DNA of 64,000 nt from DATBGO01 sp963840095. GTDB taxonomy: Bacteria > Actinomycetota > Actinomycetes > Streptosporangiales > Streptosporangiaceae. Location of the stretch: positions 124,001 through 188,000 of the forward strand of contig CAWIXN010000012.1 in NCBI GenBank assembly GCA_963840095.1. Reading direction: 5' to 3'. A model generated the notes under the pieces. It did no database searches, had not been told where the DNA came from, and saw nothing but the letters and a program-made list of their open reading frames with translations. Every line of letters starts with the position of its first letter. Position 1 is the stretch's first letter. A program made the position numbers and the translations under genes. This document shows, piece after piece, positions 17,755-26,671 of this stretch.

Positions 17755-18135
17755 GTGACAAAAACTATCGAAGACGCGGCAGGCATGGTCAGTATCGGCC
17801 AGCTTGCGAAGGATGCGGGGGTCAGCAGCCGGACAATCCGGTACTACGAGGAACTCGGGATCCTGCCCGAACCGAAGCGCTCCCCCGGCGGCACCCGCAA
17901 GTACCCACGCGAGTACCAGGGCTATATCGAGACGGCGCTCGCGCTCAAGGATCTCGGATTCCGGCTCGAGGAGATCAAGCCGCTGGCCAGGCTGGCGCTG
18001 GGCCGCTCGGTCAGCGCGGGCCAGCGGGATAACGCGGCCAGGATGGTGGATGACAGGATCGAGGCGCTGGCCAGGCAGGTCGACATCCTGCGCAGGCTGC
18101 GCGACTCGGTGCGCGGCCCCGGCCAGGTCGCCTAG
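17755..18135 (+). CDS. MerR-family transcriptional regulator
   Basis: 126 residues. The helix-turn-helix is VSIGQLAKDAGVSSRTIRYY followed by EELGILPEPKRSPGGTRKYP, then a helical region LALKDLGFRLEEIKPLARLA leading to the dimerisation coiled coil ARMVDDRIEALARQVDILRR. No metal-binding cysteines are visible, so it is unlikely to be a SoxR or metal sensor. The GTG start follows a weak CGGGGACA; an ATG ten codons later is the alternative. A run of repeats (GGCAGGGCTACGCGGCAAGCC) follows the stop. Confidence 0.85.
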   Translation: MTKTIEDAAGMVSIGQLAKDAGVSSRTIRYYEELGILPEPKRSPGGTRKYPREYQGYIETALALKDLGFRLEEIKPLARLALGRSVSAGQRDNAARMVDDRIEALARQVDILRRLRDSVRGPGQVA

Positions 18136-18353
18136 CGGCAGGGCTACGCGGCAAGCCCTGGGCGGCAGGGCTACGCGGCAAGCCCCTGGGCGGCAAGCCC
18201 TGGGCGGCCAACCCCGGTTGCCTGGCAGCGGCTCTGCGGGAACGCTGGATCGGCCAGCGGCGGTGCTTCTGGGCGGCTCGATCGGCTGCGTGGCAGGGAC
18301 TTTCCCGGTGGCGGGCTTATGCTCAGAAGAGCGAGACTCCTGGGAGGGTCACG

Positions 18354-18521
18354 GTGGCCGAAGGCCTGATACTGCTGGGATTCCTGGCCGTGCTGGCGAC
18401 CATATTCATCGTCCGGGTCCGTCGGCGCCTTGGCTTGGCGTCCACCCACAAGACCTGGGCGGTGGTCATAGCCGTTTTTGTCGTTTTCGTCCTCGGCCTG
18501 TGGGCGTCAGCCACGCACTGA
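18354..18521 (+). CDS. Small two-helix membrane protein (55 aa)
   Basis: A 55-residue frame starting VAEGLILLGFLAVLATIFIV, a basic turn RVRRRLGLASTHK, then a second hydrophobic helix AVVIAVFVVFVLGLWAS. GGGAGGG lies six bases before the GTG. It ends 24 bases before the convergent PAS-GAF-phosphatase gene. The two-helix hairpin with a positive loop is clear; the function is unknown. Confidence 0.6.
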   Translation: MAEGLILLGFLAVLATIFIVRVRRRLGLASTHKTWAVVIAVFVVFVLGLWASATH

Positions 18522-18545
18522 CCTAGGCGAACGGCGACCAAACGG

Positions 18546-20828
18546 TCAGCCGACGGCCAGCTGCGCGGAACCCTCCTTGATCTGCCGCCCGGAACCCTCC
18601 ATTATCGGCATCTCGAACCAGACCGCCTTGCCCTCATTGGTCGGCCGCGATCCCCACCTGGTCGCCAGCTGATCGACCAGATAGAGCCCGCGGCCGCCTT
18701 CGTCGGTCTCGCCCGCGGTACGGATTCTCGGCAGCCGCAGATCGGCGTCGAACACCTCGACCCAGACCGACGCCGACCCGCGCCGCAGCCGCAAGGTGAA
18801 GTCCTTGCCGGCCGCGACGGTCAGGCGGCCGCCGAGCGGGGAACCTGACCAGTCCTCGATGATCTCCGGAATCGCCGTGCCTGACGGCTCGAAGACGAAC
18901 TCATGCCGCGGGGTCGGTGAGACCGCCGCATGGAGCACGACGTTGGTGACGACCTCCGATACCAGCAGGCAGGCCAGATTGGCCTGCTCGAGGTCCATGC
19001 CCCAGGCCAAGAACGTCTCGTGCGCCGCTCGCCTGGCCTCCGACACCCTGATCGGCTCGGCGGGGAAGGTGTAGTCCCAGGAGGCCAGGTTGACCGGCGA
19101 GGTGCGGACGACCACGATCGCCATGTCGTCGTCGATCTCGCCGGGCACGGCCTCCTCGGCGGCCTGCGCGATCGCCTCGACGTTTCCTGATCGTGCTGCG
19201 TCCACCGCATCGCGGAGCATCTGCTGCGCCTCGGCCTCGGTGTAGTGGCCCTTGCCGTCCGCTCGGTGCCGCCGGTCGGTCAGCCCGTCGGTGTAGAGGA
19301 TGAGCGTGTCGCCCGCGGCCAGTTCGTGCGTCTCTTCCCGGTAGGTCGGAATGCCGGGCATGTTCTTGCCCTTGACGCCGAGCAGCAGGCCCTTGTGCTT
19401 GATCTCCATCTGGGCGACCCCGCCCGCGGTGATCAGCAGCGGCGCGTCGTGACCGGCGTTGGCGAAGGACAGTTGGCGCGACCAGGCGTCATAGACCAGA
19501 TACGTGCAGCTGACGATGGGCGGGTCGGCGCCGGGCGAGCCCGGCTGGTCCGCTGCGGGCGCCAGCATCCGGCACCAGTCGTCCAGTCTGCGCAGGATCT
19601 CAGCGGGCGGCTTGTCATCCTGGGCGAACGCGCGCAGCGCAGCACGAAGCTGGCCCATGATCGCCGCGGCGCGGGCGCCCCGGCCTTCCACGTCGCCGAT
19701 GACGATGCCGACCCGGCCCGCTGACAGCGGGATGATGTCGTACCAGTCGCCGCCCACCTGGGTCTGGATGCCCTGCCCGTGGGTCTCAAGCGGCTTCGCG
19801 GGCACGTATTTGTAGGCGACCTCCAGGCCGTCCAGGGCGGGCGGCGCCTGGGGCAGCAGACTGGTCTGGAAGGCCAGCGCCGTGCGGCGTTCTTCCTCGA
19901 AGAGCATGGCGTTGTCGATGGCAATCGCGATCCGGCTGGCGATCGCGCCGAGGAAGTCCCGGTCGTCGGCCCCGTAGTGCAGATCGCTGCGGTCGGTCAG
20001 CCTGGACAGCGCCAGCGTTATTACCCCGAGCAGTTCGCCCCGGGCCACCAGCGGCGCCGCCACGATCGAGATGAGCCCGATGTCGTCGCTGGCCCGGAGG
20101 CTGGCCACGCTGGGCGCCGGGTACCGCTCCTCGGCCAGGTCGGCCACCACGACCGGTTCCATCAGGCTCATCGCCTGCTGGCAGAAGTGCCCATCCGGAT
20201 AGCTGATCTGCTGGCCCACCGTCGCCCAGGTTCCCGGCGCCGGCTCCCAGCCGCCCGCGCTGCGCTGCACGCGGCGGATCAGCTTGTCGCCCTGGAACAG
20301 GTCGATGAAGCAATGATCGGCGAACTGCGGCACCAGCGTCTCGGAGACGTGCCGCAGCGTGGTGTCCAGCTCAAGCGAGCCGGCCAGCCGCTCCCCGATG
20401 CGCTCCAGCAGGCCGATCCGGTCCCGCTCGCGCTGGCTGCCCCGGCCCGCGGCCGCGCGCGCCATGATCATGACGCCGCTGATCGAGCCCGACGGCAGGC
20501 GCAGCGGGACCGCCTGGGCGCGCACGAAGACCCGGGACCGGTCCGCCCGCTCGCTGACGAACGTCCCTTCCCACACCTTGCCCCGCAGTACCTGCCGAGT
20601 CAGCTCGCCGGTCCGCCGCACGTCTTCTTCTTCGAAGCCAAGAGAATGCAGCGGACGCCCGGCCAGCTGCTCGGCGGCATCGGGAAAGCCGAACAGCTGA
20701 ACCGCAAAAGAATTCGCATAACGCAGATTGCCCTGGGTATCCGTCACCACCACGGCCGTCTCGACCTGCTCAAGAATGTCCGCCGCCGCTAGCAATGGCT
20801 CATGCGGGCCCGCGTCGGGCGCGTTCAC
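18546..20828 (-). CDS. PAS-GAF-PP2C phosphatase-ATPase stress regulator
   Basis: 760 residues with four modules. PAS (about 15-125) holds AVVVTDTQGNLRYANSFAVQ. GAF (about 145-320) includes ADHCFIDLFQGD and APLVARGELLGVITLALS. The SpoIIE/PP2C phosphatase (about 330-575) has the metal motifs GGDWYDIIPL, VIGDVEGRG, ILYTDGLTDRR and DDDMAIVVVR. An anti-sigma-type HATPase_c (about 590-745) has LLVSEVVTNVVLHA, an N-box, and DEGGRGLYLVDQLATRWG. Such proteins combine kinase and phosphatase control of anti-sigma antagonists. It begins 24 bases after the DtxR/IdeR gene on the same strand, so an operon coupling metal status to stress signalling is likely. Confidence 0.9.
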   Translation of the reverse strand: MNAPDAGPHEPLLAAADILEQVETAVVVTDTQGNLRYANSFAVQLFGFPDAAEQLAGRPLHSLGFEEEDVRRTGELTRQVLRGKVWEGTFVSERADRSRVFVRAQAVPLRLPSGSISGVMIMARAAAGRGSQRERDRIGLLERIGERLAGSLELDTTLRHVSETLVPQFADHCFIDLFQGDKLIRRVQRSAGGWEPAPGTWATVGQQISYPDGHFCQQAMSLMEPVVVADLAEERYPAPSVASLRASDDIGLISIVAAPLVARGELLGVITLALSRLTDRSDLHYGADDRDFLGAIASRIAIAIDNAMLFEEERRTALAFQTSLLPQAPPALDGLEVAYKYVPAKPLETHGQGIQTQVGGDWYDIIPLSAGRVGIVIGDVEGRGARAAAIMGQLRAALRAFAQDDKPPAEILRRLDDWCRMLAPAADQPGSPGADPPIVSCTYLVYDAWSRQLSFANAGHDAPLLITAGGVAQMEIKHKGLLLGVKGKNMPGIPTYREETHELAAGDTLILYTDGLTDRRHRADGKGHYTEAEAQQMLRDAVDAARSGNVEAIAQAAEEAVPGEIDDDMAIVVVRTSPVNLASWDYTFPAEPIRVSEARRAAHETFLAWGMDLEQANLACLLVSEVVTNVVLHAAVSPTPRHEFVFEPSGTAIPEIIEDWSGSPLGGRLTVAAGKDFTLRLRRGSASVWVEVFDADLRLPRIRTAGETDEGGRGLYLVDQLATRWGSRPTNEGKAVWFEMPIMEGSGRQIKEGSAQLAVG

Positions 20829-20852
20829 GCGGATACCCCCTGGTCAGGAGCG

Positions 20853-21602
20853 CTATCGCAAACGGCCCTCCGGCGGCAGCGCTGGAGATCTCGTGGCGAA
20901 AACGTGCGCGGCAACCCAGCGGGGCAGTTCCGCCTCGGTACCGCCGGCCTTGTTATCACAGCTCACCCATACACCGTCGTCGCTTGCCGTCAACTCGACC
21001 TCATGGCCGGGCTGAATCCCGACATTCTTGAGTTTAAGCATCAGCCCGGCGTCACTCTGGACTTGTTCGCTGATCCGGCGAACCACAACCCGCTGGGGGC
21101 GCCCGGTGGCGATCATTGTCATGGCCGTACTGCCGTCCCGCGCCGCCGCGTCCGCGCGCTCGCCAGCGTCCGCGGGGACGCCGAGCTCGTCAAGGCCGGG
21201 AATGGTATTGCCGTGGGGGCACCGGACCGGATAGTCGAGCAGTTCGACGAGCCTGCGTTCCACGCTGTCGGAGATCACGTGCTCCCAGCGGCAGGCCTCG
21301 ATGTGGACCTCCTCCCATGGCAGCCCGATGACCCCGACTAGGAGGCACTCGGCCAGCCGGTGCTTGCGCATGACCCGCATGGCCAGCGCGCGGCCGGTCC
21401 CGGTCAGCGAAAGCTGGCGGTCGCCTTCGACACGCAGCAGCCCGTCGCGCTCCATCCTGGCCACCGTCTGGCTTACGGTCGGCCCACTCTGCGACAGTCG
21501 CTCGGCAATGCGTGCGCGCAACGGGACGATACCTTCCTCTTCCAGTTCAAAGACCGTGCGAAGGTACATCTCCGTCGTGTCGATCAGCCCGTGCGCCGTC
21601 AA
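20853..21602 (-). CDS. DtxR/IdeR-family iron-dependent repressor
   Basis: 249 residues. The winged helix-turn-helix is VPLRARIAERLSQSGPTVSQ then TVARMERDGLLRVEGDRQLS. The dimerisation and metal domain holds RVMRKHRLAECLLVGVIGLP and EEVHIEACRWEHVISDSVE; the Cys, Glu and His there match the primary site of DtxR and IdeR rather than the manganese type. A C-terminal SH3/FeoA-like domain (PQRVVVRRISEQ onward) follows. The TTG start has GGAGG twelve bases ahead. A perfect 18-bp palindrome lies 48 bases upstream. The next gene downstream is the multidomain phosphatase. Confidence 0.92.
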   Translation of the reverse strand: MTAHGLIDTTEMYLRTVFELEEEGIVPLRARIAERLSQSGPTVSQTVARMERDGLLRVEGDRQLSLTGTGRALAMRVMRKHRLAECLLVGVIGLPWEEVHIEACRWEHVISDSVERRLVELLDYPVRCPHGNTIPGLDELGVPADAGERADAAARDGSTAMTMIATGRPQRVVVRRISEQVQSDAGLMLKLKNVGIQPGHEVELTASDDGVWVSCDNKAGGTEAELPRWVAAHVFATRSPALPPEGRLR

Positions 21603-21649
21603 GAGGAACTCTCACCTCCTGAGCCGATGCTATGCGGGATGGCAGCTTC

Positions 21650-21667
21650 CCTGACCTTAAGGTCAGG
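21650..21667. promoter_or_regulatory. 18-bp perfect palindrome, candidate metal-regulator operator
   Basis: CCTGACCTT/AAGGTCAGG lies just upstream of the DtxR-family gene and five bases from the pdxH stop. Each half matches an IdeR iron-box half at about 7 of 9 positions, but in everted order. It might instead be a terminator stem for pdxH. Confidence 0.5.
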
Positions 21668-21672
21668 AAAGC

Positions 21673-22320
21673 TCAGGGCGCCAGCCGCTCCCGCAGCCAG
21701 CGCCCGTCCTCACGGCGGTACCTGAGCCGGTCGTGCAGCCGGTTCACCCGGCCCTGCCAGAACTCGCATACGTCGGGCACCAGCTGGTAGCCGCCCCAGA
21801 AATCGGGCATCGGCACCTGCGTGCCATCCGGCCAGCGCTCCTCGAGCTCGGCATACCTGCGCTCAAGCTCGTCACGAGAGCCGATCACCGACGACTGCCT
21901 GCTGGCCCACGCGCCAAGCTGGGAGCCACGCGGGCGCGAGGCGAAATAGGGCGCGCTCTCCTCCGTGGTCAGCGCCCGGACCGCGCCCTCGATGATCACC
22001 TGCCGGTGCATCGGGTACCACGGGAAGCACACGCAGGCGCGCGGCACCTCGGCTAGGTCGGTGCCCTTGCGGGAGGTCCGGTTGGTATAAAACGTGAAAC
22101 CGTCGGGGCCATAGCTCTTGAGCAGGACGGTCCGGGCCCGGGGGCGGCCGCTCGCGGAGACCGTCGCCAGCACCATGGCCGTCGGCTCGGCGAGCCCTGC
22201 GGCCGTCGCGTCCTCCAGCCAGCCGCCGAACTGGACAAGCGGGTCGTCGGCGGCAGTCGCCTCGTCGAAGCTCAGCCCGGCCGGATCGGGCGGGCGGCGG
22301 GCTTGGCTGGTCGTGTCCAC
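21673..22320 (-). CDS. pdxH: Pyridoxamine 5'-phosphate oxidase
   Basis: 215 residues. It makes pyridoxal 5'-phosphate from pyridoxamine or pyridoxine phosphate with FMN. Visible are PTAMVLATVSASGRPRARTV, GFTFYTNRTSRKG, the FMN-binding stretch FPWYPMHRQVIIEGAV and SRPRGSQLGAWASRQSSVI. The C-terminal PdxH dimerisation region WGGYQLVPDVCEFWQGRVNR ends in LRYRREDGRWLRERLAP. The GTG of VDTTSQA is chosen for GAGGATC nine bases ahead; a GTG fifteen bases upstream is equally in frame. PLP made here serves SerC, ThrC and DegT in the same window. Confidence 0.93.
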   Translation of the reverse strand: MDTTSQARRPPDPAGLSFDEATAADDPLVQFGGWLEDATAAGLAEPTAMVLATVSASGRPRARTVLLKSYGPDGFTFYTNRTSRKGTDLAEVPRACVCFPWYPMHRQVIIEGAVRALTTEESAPYFASRPRGSQLGAWASRQSSVIGSRDELERRYAELEERWPDGTQVPMPDFWGGYQLVPDVCEFWQGRVNRLHDRLRYRREDGRWLRERLAP

Positions 22321-22410
22321 GGGAACGATCCTCACACACCAGCCTTTGCGCTGGTCGCCCTGGGCGGCCGGAAGATCAGCCGGTCGGGACAACGAGGCGG
22401 CCGCGCACGC

Positions 22411-22511
22411 CCGGGAATCCAGGCCGGGGCCACCAGGAACGGCGCAGCATGGCTGACCGGGAATCCAGGCCGGGGCCACCAGGAACGGCGCAGCATGGCT
22501 GACCGGGAAGC
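22411..22511. repeat. 46-bp tandem repeat
   Basis: Two exact copies of a 46-bp unit beginning CCGGGAATCCAGGCCGGGGC and the start of a third lie between pdxH and the citrate synthase gene. Confidence 0.85.
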
Positions 22512-22711
22512 GGCAGCCGGACCCACGAAGACCCGCGAGCCGGGGCCAGCGGGGAAGGGCCGCTGGCACGCGGGGCACCGCAGCCGCCCAACGGGCAGCC
22601 GGACTACGCGGGCACACTCGCCGCGAGGTTCAATAGAGCGGCTGGCGCCTCGCCCGCCGGCCCGCCCGGGCCGCCGCCGGCCGCCAGCCAAAGCAGACGG
22701 AGGAATGACAG

Positions 22712-23821
22712 ATGTCCGACTTCATACCCGGCCTGGAGGGCGTCGTCGCGTTCGAGACCGAGATCGCCGAGCCCGACAAGGAGGGCGGTTCGCTCCGCTA
22801 CCGGGGGGTCGACATCGAGGAGCTTGTCGGCCACGTGACCTACGGGCATGTATGGGGCCTGCTGGTGGACAACGCGTTCGCCCCGGGCCTGCCGCCCGCC
22901 GAGCCGTACCCGATCCCCGTGCATTCCGGGGACATCCGGGTGGATGTGCAGAGCGCGCTGGCCATGCTCGCCCCGGCGTACGGGATGCGCCAGCTGCTCG
23001 ATATCAGCGATGAGCAGGCGCGCGACGACCTGGCCCGGGCGTCGGTGATGGCGCTGTCCTTCGTCGCGCAGGCGGCCCGCGGGCTTGGCCTGCCGATGGT
23101 CAGCCAGAAGCGGGTTGACGAGGCGAAGACGATCACCGAGCGGTTCATGATCCGGTGGCGCGGCGAGCCCGACCCCCGGCACGTGAAGGCCATCGACGCG
23201 TACTGGGTATCGGCCGCCGAGCATGGTATGAACGCCTCGACGTTCACCGCCCGGGTGATCGCCTCGACCGGAGCCGATGTGGCGGCCGCGCTGTCCGGCG
23301 CGGTGGGCGCGATGTCGGGTCCGCTGCACGGCGGCGCGCCCGCGCGGGTGCTCTACATGGTGGAGGAGGTGGAGCGGACCGGGAATGCCGAGGCGTACGT
23401 CAAGGCGGCACTGGATCGCGGCGACCGGCTGATGGGCTTCGGCCACCGGGTGTACCGGGCCGAAGACCCGCGGGCCCGGGTGCTGCGCAGGATCGCCAAG
23501 GACCTCGACGCGCCCAGGTACGAGGTGGCGGTGGCGCTGGAGAACGCCGCGCTCAACGAGCTGCATGCCCGCAGGCCAGACCGGGTGCTTGCGACGAATG
23601 TGGAGTTCTGGGCCGCGATTATGCTGGACTTCGCCGAGGTACCGCCGCACATGTTCACCTCGATGTTCACCTGCGCGAGAACGGCAGGCTGGGCGGCGCA
23701 CATCCTGGAGCAGAAGCGCGCGTCCCGGCTGATCAGGCCGAGCGCGCGGTACGTCGGCCCGAAGTCCCGCGCGGTGCGGGACGTTCCCGGAGCCTCGGAG
23801 GTGCTGGATCGCGATGTCTGA
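22712..23821 (+). CDS. Citrate synthase 2 (CitA-type)
   Basis: 369 residues. It condenses acetyl-CoA and oxaloacetate. SLRYRGVDIEELVGHVTYGH marks the N-terminus. The catalytic histidines are in AAEHGMNASTFTARVIASTG and GFGHRVYRAEDPRARVL, with SGAVGAMSGPLHGGAPARVL between them. The usual active-site aspartate region reads TNVEFWAAIML, with glutamate at that place, as I recall from the actinobacterial citrate synthase 2 subgroup. GGAGGAATG precedes the ATG. It overlaps the serC start by eight bases, so the two are translationally coupled. Confidence 0.92.
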   Translation: MSDFIPGLEGVVAFETEIAEPDKEGGSLRYRGVDIEELVGHVTYGHVWGLLVDNAFAPGLPPAEPYPIPVHSGDIRVDVQSALAMLAPAYGMRQLLDISDEQARDDLARASVMALSFVAQAARGLGLPMVSQKRVDEAKTITERFMIRWRGEPDPRHVKAIDAYWVSAAEHGMNASTFTARVIASTGADVAAALSGAVGAMSGPLHGGAPARVLYMVEEVERTGNAEAYVKAALDRGDRLMGFGHRVYRAEDPRARVLRRIAKDLDAPRYEVAVALENAALNELHARRPDRVLATNVEFWAAIMLDFAEVPPHMFTSMFTCARTAGWAAHILEQKRASRLIRPSARYVGPKSRAVRDVPGASEVLDRDV

Positions 23822-24944
23822 CCCGACACTAGGGATCGTGATCCCTGATGGCCTGTTGCCGACCGATGGCAGGTTCGGCTGCGGTCCGTCCAAGGTACGG
23901 CCCGCGCAGCTCGAGCGCCTGGCTGGCCCCGGGGCGGGTTATCTCGGCACCTCGCACCGGCAGGCTCCGGTCCGGTCGGTGGTGCGCAGGATCCGTGAGG
24001 GGATGGCGGAGATCTTCGCGCTGCCCGACGGCTACGAGGTGGTGCTCGGCAACGGGGGCACCACGGCGTTCTGGGAGGTCGCGGCCTTCTGCCTGGTCGA
24101 TCACAAGGCGCAGCATTGCTCGTTCGGCGAGTTCTCGTCGAAGTTCGCCAAGGCGACCGCCGTGGCGCCCTGGCTGGACGCCCCGACGGTGATCGAGTCG
24201 CCGCCGGGCAGCCACCCGCGGCCGCGCGCCGAGCCGGGCACGGACTGCTACGCGCTGACCCACAACGAGACGTCGACCGGGGTGGCCATGCCGGTCCGCC
24301 GGGTCGGCGGCGCGGATCCGGGCGCACTGGTGCTGGTGGACGCCACCAGCGGCGCGGGCGGCCTGCCGGTATCGGCGGATGAATTCGACGCGTACTATTT
24401 CGCGCCGCAGAAATGCTTCGGATCCGACGGCGGGCTTTGGATCGCGCTGCTCTCGCCCGCGGCACTGGCCAGAACCGCCGAGATCACCGCCAGTAACCGT
24501 TACATCCCTGAATTCCTGTCCCTGCAAGTGGCCATCGACAACTCACGGCTCCAGCAGACCTACAACACCCCTGCCGTCGCCACGCTGCTGATGCTCGCCG
24601 ACCAGGTGGACTGGATCCTCGACCAGGGCGGACTCGACTGGGCCACCAAGCGGACGGCGGAATCGTCGTCGATCTTGTATAGCTGGGCCGAGCGGGCGCC
24701 GTACGCCACCCCGTTCGTCGCCGACCCGCACCAGCGCTCTCAGGTCGTCGGCACGGTCGACTTCGATGACAGCGTGGATGCCGTGGCGCTCGCCGCGACG
24801 CTACGCCGCAACGGGATTGTGGACACCGACTCCTACCGGAAGCTCGGCCGCAACCAGCTGCGCATCGGGATGTTCCCGGCCGTGGAGCCCGCCGATGTGC
24901 AGGCGCTGACCGAGTGCATCGAGTATGTGGTGGAGCGCAGCTAG
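23814..24944 (+). CDS. serC: Phosphoserine aminotransferase
   Basis: 376 residues. It converts 3-phosphohydroxypyruvate and glutamate to phosphoserine in serine synthesis. The N-terminus GRFGCGPSKVRPAQLERLAG and GYLGTSHRQAPVRSVVRRIR are diagnostic. The PLP lysine is in YYFAPQKCFGSDGGLWIALL, and HNETSTGVAMPV is the substrate region. The C-terminus LGRNQLRIGMFPAVEPADV is conserved in the actinobacterial form. It starts inside the last codons of citrate synthase. Confidence 0.95.
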   Translation: MSDPTLGIVIPDGLLPTDGRFGCGPSKVRPAQLERLAGPGAGYLGTSHRQAPVRSVVRRIREGMAEIFALPDGYEVVLGNGGTTAFWEVAAFCLVDHKAQHCSFGEFSSKFAKATAVAPWLDAPTVIESPPGSHPRPRAEPGTDCYALTHNETSTGVAMPVRRVGGADPGALVLVDATSGAGGLPVSADEFDAYYFAPQKCFGSDGGLWIALLSPAALARTAEITASNRYIPEFLSLQVAIDNSRLQQTYNTPAVATLLMLADQVDWILDQGGLDWATKRTAESSSILYSWAERAPYATPFVADPHQRSQVVGTVDFDDSVDAVALAATLRRNGIVDTDSYRKLGRNQLRIGMFPAVEPADVQALTECIEYVVERS

Positions 24945-25007
24945 CGGCACCAGCTGACCGGAATACCCGGGCAAGAACTGTCGGCACCGGCCCGTAGGCT
25001 CGCCTGC

Positions 25008-25517
25008 ATGACAGTTGAACGGATCGACCCGCCGATTGTGGCGGGCGAGCGGGAAATGCTGGATAGCTGGCTCGAGTTCCACCGGGCCACACTGGCCTGG
25101 AAATGCGACGGGCTGACCGACGATCAGCTCCGCGAGGCATCGGTCCCGCCATCGACGATGTCCCTGCTGGGCCTGGTCCGGCACATGGCCGAGGTGGAAC
25201 GCGGATGGTTCCGGCAGGTGCTGGCCGGAGAGGACGTACCCGACTTGTACGTCACGCCGCAGGACAGGGATGCCGACTTCAACGGCGCCGCCACCGCCGA
25301 GGTGGCGGTGAGCTTCGCCGACTGGCAGACCGAGTGCGAGCTAGCCCGCAAGGCGGCCTCGGCTGCGCCGTCACTGGACGTCCTGGCCGCCAAGCCGCAC
25401 GGCTCGGGCCGTCCGTCGCTGCGCTGGGTCATCGTGCACATGATCGAGGAGTACGCCAGGCATAACGGCCACGCCGACCTGCTGCGCGAGCGGATCGACG
25501 GCGCGACAGGCGACTAG
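25008..25517 (+). CDS. DinB-superfamily protein (DUF664)
   Basis: 169 residues. A four-helix DinB fold with the pattern of DUF664: PPIVAGEREMLDSWLEFHRA, then SLLGLVRHMAEVERGWFRQV with a metal-type histidine, and WVIVHMIEEYARHNGHADLL with the closing His residues. Related proteins include mycothiol-dependent and bacillithiol-dependent transferases, so a thiol-transfer role is possible but unproven. The gene is followed by a perfect 12-bp stem. Confidence 0.88.
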   Translation: MTVERIDPPIVAGEREMLDSWLEFHRATLAWKCDGLTDDQLREASVPPSTMSLLGLVRHMAEVERGWFRQVLAGEDVPDLYVTPQDRDADFNGAATAEVAVSFADWQTECELARKAASAAPSLDVLAAKPHGSGRPSLRWVIVHMIEEYARHNGHADLLRERIDGATGD

Positions 25518-25525
25518 CCGGCGCC

Positions 25526-25552
25526 GGCGCCCCAGGCGCGGCCTGGGGCGCC
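25526..25552 (+). terminator. Hairpin terminator after the DinB gene
   Basis: GGCGCCCCAGGC, loop GCG, GCCTGGGGCGCC: a perfect 12-bp stem nine bases past the stop, followed by TTACC. Confidence 0.75.
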
Positions 25553-25577
25553 TTACCGCCGCTCTAGCGGCTGCGGG

Positions 25578-25640
25578 CCCGGGCACTGCGGCCGCTCGGC
25601 CCCGGGCACTGCGGCCGCTCGGCCCCGGGCACTGCCGCCG
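25578..25640. repeat. 23-bp tandem repeat
   Basis: CCCGGGCACTGCGGCCGCTC plus GGC is repeated twice exactly and a third time in part, between two convergent genes. Confidence 0.8.
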
Positions 25641-25661
25641 CGGCTAGCGGCGGCCCGCTGG

Positions 25662-26216
25662 CTAGGATCGCAGCGGCCAGCTGGCCAGGCTCTCATAGCG
25701 GGGCTGGCCGTGCAGGCGGCTGCGGACCAGGTGGATCTGCGTGGCGGTCCATTCGGTGCCGACGAAGCCGTCGAGCGACTCGGCCAGCGAGCGCACGTCG
25801 ACTGGGGCTTGGCAGCGGGCGAGCGTCAGGTGCGGCCGGAAGGGCCTGCCCTCGTCCGGCGGCGGCGCGCCCGCGCGGCGCGCGCCTGCGGCGACGGAGG
25901 CGGCCAGCTTGGACAGAGCGCTCTGATCCGCCCGTATCCCGGTCCACAGCACCTTGGCCCGGGCCGGCCTGGGGAAGGCGCCGGCGCCCGCCAGGGACAT
26001 GGCCTGGTGGTGGTGCCGGTGCGCGGCCCGCTGCAACCTTGGTTCCAGCGCAGCGGCTGCGATGTCGCTGACCTCGCCGAGGAAGGCCAGGGTGATATGC
26101 CACGAGTCCCGGCTCAGCCAGCGCAATCCGGGCCAGGCAGGCCGCAGCGGCGCCAGGCGGGTTTCGAGTTCGTCCAGGACAACGTCGGGAGGCGTGATTG
26201 CGACGAACAGTCTCAT
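25662..26216 (-). CDS. thpR: RNA 2',3'-cyclic phosphodiesterase (ThpR/LigT)
   Basis: 184 residues. A 2H phosphoesterase that opens 2',3'-cyclic phosphate ends of RNA. The two catalytic HxT motifs are SWHITLAFLGEVSD near residue 39 and FRPHLTLARC near residue 126. The N-terminus MRLFVAITPPDVV and the end QIHLVRSRLHGQPRYESLAS fit the family exactly. A small membrane protein gene ends ten bases upstream on the same strand. Confidence 0.93.
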   Translation of the reverse strand: MRLFVAITPPDVVLDELETRLAPLRPAWPGLRWLSRDSWHITLAFLGEVSDIAAAALEPRLQRAAHRHHHQAMSLAGAGAFPRPARAKVLWTGIRADQSALSKLAASVAAGARRAGAPPPDEGRPFRPHLTLARCQAPVDVRSLAESLDGFVGTEWTATQIHLVRSRLHGQPRYESLASWPLRS

Positions 26217-26225
26217 GGCAGCCGG

Positions 26226-26474
26226 CTACCGTCCGCCCGTGGCCGCATCCTCGCGGCGGCGGCCCTGATCCTGCCCCCGCGGGCCCTGGCCCGGGCGATG
26301 CGCTGATCCGTGGTTCCCGGGACTGACCAGCCCGTCCGCGCCCCAATAAAGCAGGCCGATCGCGACCAACTGGACCGGCAGCACGACGATCAGTACCGGC
26401 GTCGCGAGGTCCCAGATGAGGCACAGCAGCACGCAGATGATGGCGGCGGTCCTGAAGGCCGCATGGTCGTTCAC
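26226..26474 (-). CDS. Small two-helix membrane protein
   Basis: 82 residues. Two hydrophobic helices (AAIICVLLCLIWDLATPVLI and VVLPVQLVAIGLLYWGADGL) are followed by a basic, glycine- and arginine-rich tail. It sits ten bases before thpR and is probably cotranscribed. I do not recognise the family. 26475-26671 shows no gene. Confidence 0.55.
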   Translation of the reverse strand: MNDHAAFRTAAIICVLLCLIWDLATPVLIVVLPVQLVAIGLLYWGADGLVSPGNHGSAHRPGQGPRGQDQGRRREDAATGGR

Positions 26475-26671
26475 GTCACATCCCTGCGCCCTGCGCTACC
26501 CGTGCCTTGACCGGGCGGGCAGGTCAGCGGGCCCTTAAGCATGATCCCGTGGCCATGGCGCTGGCCACCTGGTAAGCCGCAGCCTAGCCCGGGGGGCCGG
26601 GGTTCACCGAGTTGACGCCGCTGTTCGCGGTGAACTTCGTCGGCGCCGGCGGCCCGGGACCAGCGGCCCGG

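Noticed and set aside
19779..20792. 337-codon plus-strand frame opposite the phosphatase gene
   Set aside because: Antisense shadow without domain motifs; the minus-strand frame encodes a complete four-domain protein.
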